A stretch of DNA of 64,000 bases, taken from positions 17,799 to 81,798 of the forward strand of contig NZ_JBHZGO010000115.1 of the NCBI RefSeq assembly GCF_042747725.1, written 5' to 3'. A program made the translations under genes and the position numbers. Origin of the DNA: FACHB-T130 sp042747725 (lineage in GTDB: Bacteria > Cyanobacteriota > Cyanobacteriia > Cyanobacteriales > FACHB-T130). Every line of letters begins with the position of its first letter. Positions within the stretch are counted from its first letter, which is position 1. Under the pieces are notes generated by a model. That model searched no databases, had not been told where the DNA came from, and saw nothing but the letters and a program-made list of their open reading frames with translations. Below are positions 17,082 to 25,707 of this stretch, piece by piece.

Positions 17082-19469
17082 ATGAACACCACCGACGCTC
17101 ATCAACATACTCCCCTCATCCTCGTCGTAGATGACGACAAATTCATGCGGCTTCAACTTCGCCGAGCGATGGAACAAGCCGGATACCAGGTAGCAGAAGC
17201 AAGCGACGGAGAAGAGGGTTTAGCCGCCTACACGCGGCTAAACCCAGATATTGTGCTGCTGGATGCCATGATGCCAGTGATGGATGGCTTTACCTGCTGT
17301 CATCTATTGCGTACACTTCCAGAGGGCGATTCTCATGGAGAGACGTTTGGCGATTCGGCTACAGCGACGCGAACTGCTGAAAAAAATCGCCCCCTAGGAG
17401 GATCGCGAAACACACCCGTATTGATGATTACGGCTCTTGAAGATCAAGAATCGGTCGATCAAGCATTTGAGGCGGGTGCCATCGATTACATTACCAAACC
17501 GATTCACTGGGCTGTCCTGCGTCAGCGCGTGCGTCGTGTCCTCCAAGCTAGTCAGGCAACAGAGGAATTGCGACAGCAAACTGAGCGGGCGCAACTGAGC
17601 GAGGAGCGACTGAGGTTAGCCCTAGAAGCTGCCCACATGGGCACCTGGGACTGGAATATCCAAAGCGGCAGAGTTGTTTTCTGTGGGACTACGGAAGCGA
17701 ATTTTGGTCTTACTCCAGGCTCCTTTGACGGCACCTATCAAAGCTTTCTCACCAGAATCCATCCTCAAGACCTCGAATTAGTCACTCAAGCTTTGGTACG
17801 CACCGTGGAAGAAGGGGCGGACTATGACATCGAATACCGCATTATTTGGCCTGATGGTAGCGTTCATTGGATAGCAAGCAAAGGTCAAGTTTATTACGAC
17901 CAAACCGGCAAAGCCATCCGTGTGAATGGCATCAACATGGACATCACCGAACGCAAGCACTCGGAACAAAAAATTGGCGAACAAGCTGCCCTACTGGATA
18001 TCGCCACAGACGCAATTCTGGTTCAAAATCTAGACAATCAAATCTTATTTTGGAACCAAGGTGCGGAACGTCTCTATGGCTGGAAGCAAGAAGAAGCCCT
18101 CGGCAAGAACACCGCTCAGCTTTTGCATAAGCAAATTTCACTAAAATTTCAAGCAGCCCAAAAAACTCTCATCGAGGAAGGAGAGTGGTATGGGGAGTTG
18201 TATCAAATCACCAAATCCGGTCGGGAAATCATTGTTGAAAGTCGCTGGACGCTAGTGCGCGATGAGGCGGAAAACCCAAAAGCAATTCTGATTGTCAACA
18301 CAAATATTACCGAAAAAAAACAACTAGAAAGGCAGTTTCTCCGCGCTCAGCGCATGGAGAGCTTAGGAACGCTGGCTAGCGGCATTGCCCACGATTTAAA
18401 CAATGTGCTAGCGCCTATTTTGATGTCAGTTCAACTTCTGCAAATCAAGATCCAGGATCGTCAGAGTCAACAGCTGCTTTCTATCCTCGAAACCAATGCC
18501 AAACGCGGAGCTGATTTGGTTAAACAAGTGCTTTCATTTGCGCGGGGCATGGAAGGCGAACGGACAAATCTCCAAGTCGGGCACCTGATTTTTGAAATTG
18601 CGAAGATCGCAAATGAAACTTTTCCTAAATCAATCGAGATTCATACTGATATCCAGACGAGAGAACTTTGGGCTGTTTCTGGCGATGCCACACAACTACA
18701 TCAGGTACTCATAAATCTTTGCGTCAATGCTCGTGATGCCATGCCAGATGGCGGGACGTTGAAGATTTCTGCCGACAATATAGTAATTGATGAAAACTAT
18801 GCCAGGATGAACACAGGTGCAAAAGTGGGTTCCCATGTTCTTATTAGTGTCTCTGATACTGGAATGGGGATGTCTCCTGAGATGCTTGATAGAATCTTTG
18901 AGCCATTTTTTACCACTAAAGAAATTGGCAAAGGTACGGGTCTGGGTCTTTCAACTGTGCTTGGCATCATCAAAAGCCACGGCGGTTTTTTGAATGTATA
19001 TAGCGAAGTGGGAAAAGGCACCGAATTTAAGGTTTACTTGCCAGCAGTCCAGGGGAAATCAACACCGCAAGTTATAGAAAATCAATCTAATCTGCTAACT
19101 GGGAACGGCGAGTGGATTCTGGTTGTTGATGACGAAGCTTCAATTTCTCAAGTGACTCAAGCATCTCTAGAAACCTATGGTTATAGAGTTTTAACTGCTA
19201 GCGATGGGATTGAGGCAGTCGTACTGTATGCCCAGCAGAAAAAAGAAATTAGTGTTGTACTCCTCGATATGATGATGCCGTCTATGGACGGACCAACAAC
19301 GATTCGCACGCTACAAAAAATTAACCCGCAAGTTAAAATTATTGCGGTTAGCGGACTCTTATCTAACGATAGGGTGAATGAACTGGCTCGCGCTGGGGTC
19401 AAAACCTTTTTGTCAAAACCCTACACTACAGAAGAGTTGTTGAAAACTCTACATGAGGTAATTATCTAA
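17082..19469 (+). CDS. Hybrid histidine kinase REC-PAS-PAS-HisKA-HATPase-REC
   Basis: A 795-residue soluble kinase. The N-terminal receiver has LVVDDDKF and phospho-acceptor D61 in VLLDAMMPVMDG. Two PAS/PAC domains follow (about 165-295 and 300-415), each ending in a DITE or NITE motif. HisKA has about H437 in SGIAHDLNNVLAP, the NtrB-like DLNN subtype, and HATPase motifs are LINLCVNARDAM and GTGLGLSTV. A C-terminal receiver has D729 in VVLLDMMMPSMDG. It starts 2 bases after the upstream hybrid kinase, so the two form one operon and its first receiver is a candidate acceptor from the upstream HPt. About 27 residues inside the first receiver (SHGETFGDSATATRTAEKN region) look like an in-frame repeat insertion. 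Confidence 0.92.
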   Translation: MNTTDAHQHTPLILVVDDDKFMRLQLRRAMEQAGYQVAEASDGEEGLAAYTRLNPDIVLLDAMMPVMDGFTCCHLLRTLPEGDSHGETFGDSATATRTAEKNRPLGGSRNTPVLMITALEDQESVDQAFEAGAIDYITKPIHWAVLRQRVRRVLQASQATEELRQQTERAQLSEERLRLALEAAHMGTWDWNIQSGRVVFCGTTEANFGLTPGSFDGTYQSFLTRIHPQDLELVTQALVRTVEEGADYDIEYRIIWPDGSVHWIASKGQVYYDQTGKAIRVNGINMDITERKHSEQKIGEQAALLDIATDAILVQNLDNQILFWNQGAERLYGWKQEEALGKNTAQLLHKQISLKFQAAQKTLIEEGEWYGELYQITKSGREIIVESRWTLVRDEAENPKAILIVNTNITEKKQLERQFLRAQRMESLGTLASGIAHDLNNVLAPILMSVQLLQIKIQDRQSQQLLSILETNAKRGADLVKQVLSFARGMEGERTNLQVGHLIFEIAKIANETFPKSIEIHTDIQTRELWAVSGDATQLHQVLINLCVNARDAMPDGGTLKISADNIVIDENYARMNTGAKVGSHVLISVSDTGMGMSPEMLDRIFEPFFTTKEIGKGTGLGLSTVLGIIKSHGGFLNVYSEVGKGTEFKVYLPAVQGKSTPQVIENQSNLLTGNGEWILVVDDEASISQVTQASLETYGYRVLTASDGIEAVVLYAQQKKEISVVLLDMMMPSMDGPTTIRTLQKINPQVKIIAVSGLLSNDRVNELARAGVKTFLSKPYTTEELLKTLHEVII

Positions 19470-19496
19470 TGCAAGAGTTACAGCAGCCGCTCAACT

Positions 19497-19589
19497 CAGG
19501 ACTCGCCGCACATCACCACATCTGCCACCGCAACTACAGGGGGATTGCCCCTACAAAACGCTATATGTATAAGCTTTGCATAAGTCCTG
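19497..19589 (+). mobile_element. MITE-like element, copy A
   Basis: The left end CAGGACTCGCCGCACATC is mutated relative to the right end TTTGCATAAGTCCTG. The internal text GGGGGATTGCCCCTAC and CGCTATATGTATAAGC matches the other copies. The flanks carry AACT on both sides (19493-19496 and 19590-19593), fitting a 4-bp target duplication. It truncates the membrane-protein relic on the minus strand. Confidence 0.8.
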
Positions 19590-19730
19590 AACTGATGTCA
19601 TACTTCATCTGCATGATTTCCTGACGACAAACGTGCCAAAAGTAAAATGCGATATTGAGGATTCCCAATAACTTCGTTCCATCTTTTAGCATTGCCGGAG
19701 TACCATGACCCCGGCTACAGTTTAGGTAGA
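19561..19730 (-). pseudogene. C-terminal relic of a membrane protein like the one at 11644
   Basis: Read on the minus strand, the stretch gives GFYLNCSRGHGTPAMLKDG, TKLLGILNIAFYFWHVC, then RQEIMQMKYD. This aligns with the C-terminus of the intact 11644-12336 protein (GTPLILEDGTKFLGLINI, then ILYFWSVCQGEI). It has no start, runs into MITE copy A where it stops (CTA at 19561-19563), and its left junction overlaps the last codons of the adjacent glycosyltransferase gene. It is evidently what remains after deletion of the 5' two thirds. Confidence 0.8.
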
Positions 19731-20681
19731 AGCCGTCCTGTAGGTGGCATTTTCTTGGGGAACGGAGGGAGCCTGAGAATTAATTTTTCTGGAATAAGTA
19801 ACTCTGGCTAAAGAACTCCAGGCGGCAGGTGAAAACATGGCTGGATATGCCATCTTCAGTGCCATTAGGATTTTTCCTTGCTTCAGTCCTACTAAACTCC
19901 AATGCAGCTTGAGAAACGCCTTGATTTCCTCAAGTTTCGGAATAGATGAGCGATATTTTTCATGCACTAACGGGTAGATTCTTTCCTTGATTAAGATATT
20001 TGTTTCTAACCGTTTTTGCAGTGAAAACTTCTGATTGCATCCACCAGGCCATAATGTCCGGAAGGTAAGATACTGATTAACAAATGCAGCATCCCCATAT
20101 TGGGCAATTTTCACCCAAGAGTCGATGTCGTCGCAGTTGCCATCTAAAGCCGAATCCCAACCGCCTGACTTGATAAAGGCATCTTTTTTGAAGGCAACTT
20201 GAACGGGTGTACCAAAAGGAACCACTTCCATCAACATCCCGTAGTGGATATCCTCTTGTTTCACGTAAAATATTTTGCCAGGACCGCTTGGCTTGGTGCG
20301 GGTAACTTCTTCACCGTTGACATCAACTTGAACGGCTTGACACGAACAAATCGCTGCTTGGGGACGTTGAGCGATCGCTTTTACCATTTCCCAGATGCAG
20401 TTGGGTGCCAGATAGTCATCATCATCCAGCGGTTTGATCCAGTCTCCCGTTGCCACGGCAACCCCAGCATTTACGGTCGCAGAGTGACCGCTATTGACTG
20501 GGTTGCGGTAATAAACCACGCGCTCGTCGCCCAAGCTGCGGACGTATTCTTCTGTACCGTCCGAGGAACAGTCATCTGCTACTACCACTTCGCAGGGCAA
20601 AGTTTGCGCTAGCGCCGATTCAATAGCCCGCCGCAGTAGCGGTAAACGATTATAAGTTGTAATTACGATGCTAAATTTCAT
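19722..20681 (-). CDS. Family 2 glycosyltransferase
   Basis: A 319-residue GT-A enzyme. N-terminal signature FSIVITTYNRLPLLRRA, then VVVADDCSSDGTEE and the metal-binding acidic run KPLDDDDYLAPN (about residues 86-97). GWDSALDGNCDDIDSW supplies a probable catalytic-base region. No transmembrane segment is obvious, so it is likely cytoplasmic or peripheral and transfers a sugar from a nucleotide donor. The extreme C-terminus (about 12 residues, ATYRTAST) reads into the junction with a membrane-protein relic, so the native end may have been altered by rearrangement. The ATG at 20681 begins directly before the first beta strand. Confidence 0.88.
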   Translation of the reverse strand: MKFSIVITTYNRLPLLRRAIESALAQTLPCEVVVADDCSSDGTEEYVRSLGDERVVYYRNPVNSGHSATVNAGVAVATGDWIKPLDDDDYLAPNCIWEMVKAIAQRPQAAICSCQAVQVDVNGEEVTRTKPSGPGKIFYVKQEDIHYGMLMEVVPFGTPVQVAFKKDAFIKSGGWDSALDGNCDDIDSWVKIAQYGDAAFVNQYLTFRTLWPGGCNQKFSLQKRLETNILIKERIYPLVHEKYRSSIPKLEEIKAFLKLHWSLVGLKQGKILMALKMAYPAMFSPAAWSSLARVTYSRKINSQAPSVPQENATYRTAST

Positions 20682-21304
20682 TATTCAGCGCCTCTCCTGA
20701 GTTGTTATAAAGCGATTTGATATTCAGCGATTATTCTACGATGCAGTTTTCTGTCTAAACCATGAGCCTATTCTATAGTTTGTCAATCCGTTGTTCTACT
20801 TTTTTCAGTCCTTAGGAAGATGAACCAACTGCTTCTTGCTTACGTATATATACAAGGATCAGTTCGTAGATAGAGGAATTGACGGTAAAATTTTTCCGTG
20901 TAAACACTTATCTTAAACATTTTTGTTAAAGAAATCATCAAGCTAAGTTAAAGATAATGTAGAATCCGGAGACTTTTCTTAAAGTTTTCGTGAAGATTCA
21001 GAGCAACCATTATAAACTCGGATTTTTGTATCACTTGATACAGTGAAGTTTCCAAAAGAGGCGAGCGATCGGGAACCCGATTCTACAGCATCAACCATGT
21101 TTTTACGGACGATAGTCTCGGCAGGTGTCCGGGAACTCAGCCAAGGAAAGAAGTTTCTATTGCTTTAGAGACGCTGCCGCCAGTTAGTCGGAGCGATGTC
21201 CCATCATCTGCTTTTCTAGGCAGCTATAGTGGGATGCAAATGCCTACAGCACGCTGCGCTTACCGCGTAGCGATACTTGTAGCGGTTATCGCCGCCTAAC
21301 CATC
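20682..21304. other. Long spacer between divergent genes
   Basis: About 620 bases between the glycosyltransferase (minus) and the Ser/Thr kinase (plus). The first half is AT-rich and would hold both promoters. The last 80 bases include a dispersed-repeat fragment (CACGCTGCGCTTACCGCG). I found no convincing small gene, RNA gene or riboswitch. Confidence 0.5.
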
Positions 21305-22711
21305 ATGAGCGAATTCCCAGATTTTTCCGATTTAGGCTATCAAGTCGAAAGGGAGCTAGGGCACAACCCTTGCGGGGGTCGAGTCACTTACCTAGCAAGC
21401 CGTACCAATACACAGCAGCGCGTCGTTATCAAGCAATTTCAGTTTGCCCATTCCGGTGCCCGCTGGTCAGACTACCAAGCTTACGAGCAAGAAATTAAGG
21501 TGCTACAGCAGCTGAACTCACCCAGCATTCCCCACTACCTCGATTCCTTTGAAACCCCAAGCGGCTTTTGCCTGGTTCAAGAATATAAACCTGCTTCCTC
21601 TGTCTCTACATCGCGTCACTTTACCCCAGAGCAAGTTAAGCAAATTGCCGTTGCCTTGTTAGAAGTTTTAGTCTACTTACAACAGCAAAATCCTCCGATT
21701 ATCCATCGAGATATTAAGCCGGAAAATATCTTAGTGGATGAACAACTGAAAGTTTACCTGGTAGATTTTGGCTTGGCTCGCATCGGAAGTGGGGAAGTCG
21801 CCGCCAGCAGCACCATTAAAGGCACGTTGGGATTTATGCCGCCAGAACAGGTATTCAATCGCCAACTGACCCAAGCATCCGACTTATATAGTCTCGGTGC
21901 AACGCTGATTTGCTTGCTCACCCAAACCAAATCCACTGAAATTGGCAATTTAGTTGATGAAGCTTATCGGATCAATTTTAAGCAAATGGTGCCGCATCTG
22001 AGTCGGCAATTTGTGGACTGGCTCTCAAAAATGACGGCACCCAACTGCAAAAATCGCTATCCCAATGCTGTCACTGCCATAGAAGCACTCAAGCCGATTG
22101 ATGTTCGCCGCCGCGTCCTGGTGCCAATTGATATTGTCCGCTATGCTACGTCATTCGGAACTCTAGACCGTCCCACAAAAACCAAGATTCTCGCCGCCGG
22201 ATTAGTGCTAACATCCCTGGGGTTTGCCACGATCAAGGACAGACCCAGTTTAGTCAAAGCGGATCTCGTCAGGCAGTTGTTGGAAACTAACCACTGTGAC
22301 AGATGCGACTTAAGCAGTGCCAACTTGGGTCGAGCCGATTTGAGTAACGCCTATCTAACGGGTGCCAACCTTCGGGATGCCTATCTCAGGGGTGCCAACC
22401 TCATCGGTGCCGACTTGACGGGTGCCGACCTCAGGAATGCTTACCTGGCAGTTGCCGATTTAACCATTGTTGACTTCAGGGGTGCCAATCTCAGAGGTGC
22501 TGACCTCCAAGATGCGTACTTGGGGAGTGCCGACCTCAGAGGTGTCAAACTCAGGGATGCCAATTTAGAAGGCGCTGACCTGGAGGGTGCCGACCTAACG
22601 GGTGCCGACCTCAGGGGTGCGAACCTCAAAGATGCCAACTTAGAGGGTGTCAATATAACTGGAGCCAAGCTGACAGATACCATCATGCCCGATGGCTCGA
22701 TTCATCGATAG
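21305..22711 (+). CDS. Ser/Thr protein kinase with pentapeptide-repeat tail
   Basis: A 468-residue protein. The Hanks-type kinase domain (residues 11-265) has a loose glycine loop (HNPCGGRVTYLAS), Lys43 in VVIKQFQ, catalytic D136 in HRDIKPENIL and DFG at 154-156. A hydrophobic segment near 288-304 (ILAAGLVLTSLGFATI) may anchor it in the membrane. From about 325 to 455 come about 25 pentapeptide repeats of the A(D/N)LxG form, which fold as a right-handed quadrilateral helix. This architecture resembles cyanobacterial SpkB-type kinases. A partial tandem copy of its 5' end lies just downstream. Confidence 0.92.
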   Translation: MSEFPDFSDLGYQVERELGHNPCGGRVTYLASRTNTQQRVVIKQFQFAHSGARWSDYQAYEQEIKVLQQLNSPSIPHYLDSFETPSGFCLVQEYKPASSVSTSRHFTPEQVKQIAVALLEVLVYLQQQNPPIIHRDIKPENILVDEQLKVYLVDFGLARIGSGEVAASSTIKGTLGFMPPEQVFNRQLTQASDLYSLGATLICLLTQTKSTEIGNLVDEAYRINFKQMVPHLSRQFVDWLSKMTAPNCKNRYPNAVTAIEALKPIDVRRRVLVPIDIVRYATSFGTLDRPTKTKILAAGLVLTSLGFATIKDRPSLVKADLVRQLLETNHCDRCDLSSANLGRADLSNAYLTGANLRDAYLRGANLIGADLTGADLRNAYLAVADLTIVDFRGANLRGADLQDAYLGSADLRGVKLRDANLEGADLEGADLTGADLRGANLKDANLEGVNITGAKLTDTIMPDGSIHR

Positions 22712-22842
22712 CTCAATGCAAGTGGGTTTTCCAACTAGCGGTATGGATGCGCTGATAGTAAGAATAGAGCGATCGCATCCGCTACTTTTACAGCCATCTG
22801 TTATAAAAAGCTCACCCCCTACATCTATCTATAGGTAGGATT

Positions 22843-23203
22843 ATGGGGAATTTAGCAGACTTTTCCAGCCAAGGCTATCAAGTAGAGCCAGAGCTAGGAC
22901 AAAACCGCGCCGGGGGTCGAGTCACCTATCTGGCAACGAGTACAAAAACCCAGCAGCACGTTGTGATTAAGCAGTTTCAGTTTGCCCAATCCGGTGCCAG
23001 CTGGTCTGATGATGATGCTTCAGGACTTACGCAACTTGCGCGACATCTGGGGGCACCCACAAGGGGATTGCCCCTACAAAACGCTATGTGTATAAGCTTT
23101 GCGTAAGTCCTGTGCTTGCGAGCAAGAAATTCAACTACTGCGCTGTCTGAATCATTCCAGCATTCCCCAGTACCTCGATTCCTTTAACTCCATTCTTTTG
23201 TAG
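22843..23203 (+). pseudogene. Truncated tandem copy of the Ser/Thr kinase, split by a MITE
   Basis: The first 59 or so codons (LADFSSQGYQVEPELGQN and VVIKQFQFAQSGASWSD) are closely similar to the kinase at 21305. MITE copy B then interrupts at codon GCT. Removing 23021-23112 and one TGCTT duplicate restores DDDACEQEIQLLRCLNHS and SIPQYLDSF, again matching the intact kinase. The frame ends at TAG 23201-23203, long before the catalytic loop. It is a dead 5' fragment of a duplicated kinase gene. Confidence 0.88.
23021..23112 (+). mobile_element. MITE-like element, copy B (with clear target duplication)
   Basis: 92 bases with near-perfect inverted ends: CAGGACTTACGCAA at the left and TTTGCGTAAGTCCTG at the right. 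It is flanked by TGCTT at 23016-23020 and 23113-23117. The interior shares CCACAAGGGGATTGCCCC with other copies. It interrupts a kinase-gene fragment, so insertion is proved by the restored frame. It has no coding capacity; a transposase in trans would be needed. Confidence 0.9.
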
Positions 23204-23258
23204 TTGTAGTTTGAAAACACGCCCTAGCCCTCTTCCTTACGAGGGAAGGGGAATCTTC

Positions 23259-23286
23259 AAACCCCTCCCGTGGTTGGGGAGGGGTC
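23259..23286. repeat. GC-rich hairpin in the kinase-raf1 spacer
   Basis: ACCCCTCCC, a short GTGGTT loop and GGGGAGGGGT form a strong stem. A decayed partner, CCCTCTTCCTTACGAGGGAAGGG, lies just before it (about 23228-23250). This is a dispersed repeat type; it could also end transcription of either neighbour. Confidence 0.55.
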
Positions 23287-23345
23287 AGATCGGGACTTGA
23301 CCAACAGCATCAATAACTAATGACTAATGACCACTAAAAGAATGA

Positions 23346-24446
23346 CTATTCTTCAATTTGCCATAAATCCTTGGTCATGTCTTCATCGACAATTTTCTTC
23401 GGACGCAACACTAGGAGGATTTGTCCCAGGATGGGGACGGTAGGAGCATCGGGGAACCAGTGAAGTTGCAGGTGTCCTGACTGGTCAACTACAAAATAGC
23501 TGCTGGCATTCCATTCCTGTCGAGACCTATCAATAAGAACCAGAATTTCTTCCGGGTTGTTGGTATGTTGACTGGGCAACTGGCTGCTGTTGCAGAGAAT
23601 GACGACGGGATCTTGTGCTTTCAAGACGACTTGCCAACCGGGTAGAGACACCCAAGATCCACTCCAAGAAGTCTGTACTAGCCGGAATGGCTCAATTTGT
23701 TCCACTGGGGGAACTAATTGTAAGTCTGCGGGTGTCAAGGGCAGGGCACCGGCGACTGGTATCGTGCGAGGTAGTTGTTCTTCCTCGTCCAGTCGGTACA
23801 GGGGTAAAGCAGGGGCGCGACGAGGGGTAGCGCCTGCGACTCCTTCGGTTAGCATCTGTTCGATCTGATTTCGGGCAGTTTGGCTGTGAGCAAACATTAA
23901 GCCGCGAGCAACAAAACGCGATCGCTCTTGCACATTACTTAATTGTTTTGCCCGTCTCCAATACTGATAAGCAACCGCGTCTCCAGGATGGTCGGTAAAT
24001 CCCTGCGGCAGAGTCCGCATCCGGGACAATTCTTTCACATCTTTGGCGACTTCACGGGCAACATCGGCGTCGAGGTTTCTGGATCGGATAAAGTCTGCTG
24101 TTGCTACCCGTTCTGGCTCAGTGAGAATCCGCAATTCGTATAAAATATCACTACCAGTGCGAGAATAGTGCGATCGCACTTCTTCCGATGCCCCACCATT
24201 GACTAGAGATGTGTATACCTGTGCGCCCACAATTACTTGATTCTGATGCACTGGCTCAAAGCCGGTTGCCTCAAAAATCGCTTGGGTATTGTAACCGGCT
24301 TTTTGCAATTTGGCACAGGCTTGTCCCCAGTCAACCCAGGTTCCTTGTTTGCGGCGGAGCAAGAACAGTAAATCTTCAACATTCACGTTCGCTGACTCTG
24401 GTTGAAGGCTACGATCGGGAGTGTCTGAGGAAGGTGTTTCAGTCAT
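23346..24446 (-). CDS. raf1: RuBisCO accumulation factor 1
   Basis: A 366-residue protein that assists assembly of the RbcL octamer core of RuBisCO in the cytosol. N-terminal helical domain with VEDLLFLLRRKQGTWVDWG and a second helical region (SHYSRTGSDILYELRILTE). A proline-rich linker (about 205-225) follows, then the C-terminal beta domain (FRLVQTSWSGSWVSLPGWQ to LVLRPKK). Domain order and length match cyanobacterial Raf1. It is a single gene on the minus strand, divergent from the REC-GAF regulator. Confirms a photosynthetic, carbon-fixing host. Confidence 0.9.
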   Translation of the reverse strand: MTETPSSDTPDRSLQPESANVNVEDLLFLLRRKQGTWVDWGQACAKLQKAGYNTQAIFEATGFEPVHQNQVIVGAQVYTSLVNGGASEEVRSHYSRTGSDILYELRILTEPERVATADFIRSRNLDADVAREVAKDVKELSRMRTLPQGFTDHPGDAVAYQYWRRAKQLSNVQERSRFVARGLMFAHSQTARNQIEQMLTEGVAGATPRRAPALPLYRLDEEEQLPRTIPVAGALPLTPADLQLVPPVEQIEPFRLVQTSWSGSWVSLPGWQVVLKAQDPVVILCNSSQLPSQHTNNPEEILVLIDRSRQEWNASSYFVVDQSGHLQLHWFPDAPTVPILGQILLVLRPKKIVDEDMTKDLWQIEE

Positions 24447-24691
24447 AATGACCCCAAAAAGCTTTTCATCGCTATCAAGCGACCAGGAACGTTTTTAAAT
24501 GTATCGCGTTCGGGTCACGAATATATTTACATGGCAAGTTTAGTTTGGATGTCTGGTCTGTTTGACGCAAACCGGGAATTCCTGGTTACGTCATTTGTTC
24601 CGAAAGTGCTACTGAACAATCGGTCTTAAGATAGATGTTTTTCGCATCTAAATTTGCATTAACAAGTTGACCAAGAGTTTGTTGTATCGTT

Positions 24692-25639
24692 ATGGACAAT
24701 GCTATTCCAGAGCTTGATAGTATCAGCCGTCAGTTAATGAGTCTAGAACGCCCCAAGAAGCCCAAAATGTTGGTGGTAGACGATGAGCCAGATAATTTAG
24801 ACTTGCTCTACCGCACTTTTCGACGAGATTTCAATGTGCTGAGAGCCGAAAGCGGTATTCACGCCCTGGAAGTGCTGGCGACAGAAGGGGAAGTAGCCGT
24901 GATTATCTCCGATCAGCGGATGCCAGAAATGAAGGGAACGGAATTTTTGAGCAGAACCGTGCCCAAGTTCCCGGATACGGTACGAATCATCCTCACGGGT
25001 TTTACCGATGTGGAAGATTTGGTAGAGGCGATTAATTCAGGACAAGTCTACAAGTACATCACCAAGCCTTGGGACCCCAACGAATTGAAGGCGGTAGTCC
25101 AGCGGGCAGCAGACACCTATGAATTGCTGAAGCAACGCACGGAGGAACTGCATCGCGCTCAAGCACAAACGGCACTGCTGGCAACGATTGTGCAAGTGGC
25201 TCAGGAGTCTCCCAATGTGGAAGCAACCCTGGAACCAATCGCCAGTGCCTTTGGCAATAATTTCTCAGCAGATGGCTGTATTTTGCAGCAGGTAGAGGGC
25301 AATCAGCTGGTGGCGGCAAAAGGAACCTATAATGCCGTAGGCGACACGGAAAACTGGCTGGAAAAAGACCCTCTAGTAGAGGATGCGATCGCATCTGGGA
25401 AACTTCAGGTTTGGGTGAATACTCCGGGAAATCCTCCTCCCACAGATATCGGACAATACCAAAGTTCCGGTCTCCAGGCGCATCTGATTATCCCCGTCAT
25501 CTACCGAGGTAACGTGCTGGCGGTGCTGTCGCTCCAGTGGAAACGACCCTGTAAACTGCGCGAAGATGAGTTGAAATTCATTCACTTATCCGCCCAGCAG
25601 GTGGCTCTGGTTCTGACCATGACCCGCACTCATCAGTAA
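24692..25639 (+). CDS. Response regulator with REC and GAF domains
   Basis: A 315-residue regulator. The receiver (residues 24-145) has MLVVDDEPDNLDLLYRTF, the phospho-acceptor Asp in VIISDQRMPEMKG, Thr in ILTGFTD and Lys in ITKPWDP, the RpfG-like subtype. A short coiled coil (ELLKQRTEELHRAQAQ) leads to a GAF domain (about 165-310) that could bind a small ligand or chromophore; no bilin-attachment Cys is evident. There is no DNA-binding or enzymatic output domain, so it probably acts by protein contact. It lies 68 bases before menG on the same strand. Confidence 0.88.
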   Translation: MDNAIPELDSISRQLMSLERPKKPKMLVVDDEPDNLDLLYRTFRRDFNVLRAESGIHALEVLATEGEVAVIISDQRMPEMKGTEFLSRTVPKFPDTVRIILTGFTDVEDLVEAINSGQVYKYITKPWDPNELKAVVQRAADTYELLKQRTEELHRAQAQTALLATIVQVAQESPNVEATLEPIASAFGNNFSADGCILQQVEGNQLVAAKGTYNAVGDTENWLEKDPLVEDAIASGKLQVWVNTPGNPPPTDIGQYQSSGLQAHLIIPVIYRGNVLAVLSLQWKRPCKLREDELKFIHLSAQQVALVLTMTRTHQ

Positions 25640-25707
25640 TCGTTAATGGAAGAATGGTAATTCCCCAATTAGCGATTCTTCCATTAGCCGTTAGCAACTG
25701 TAACATC

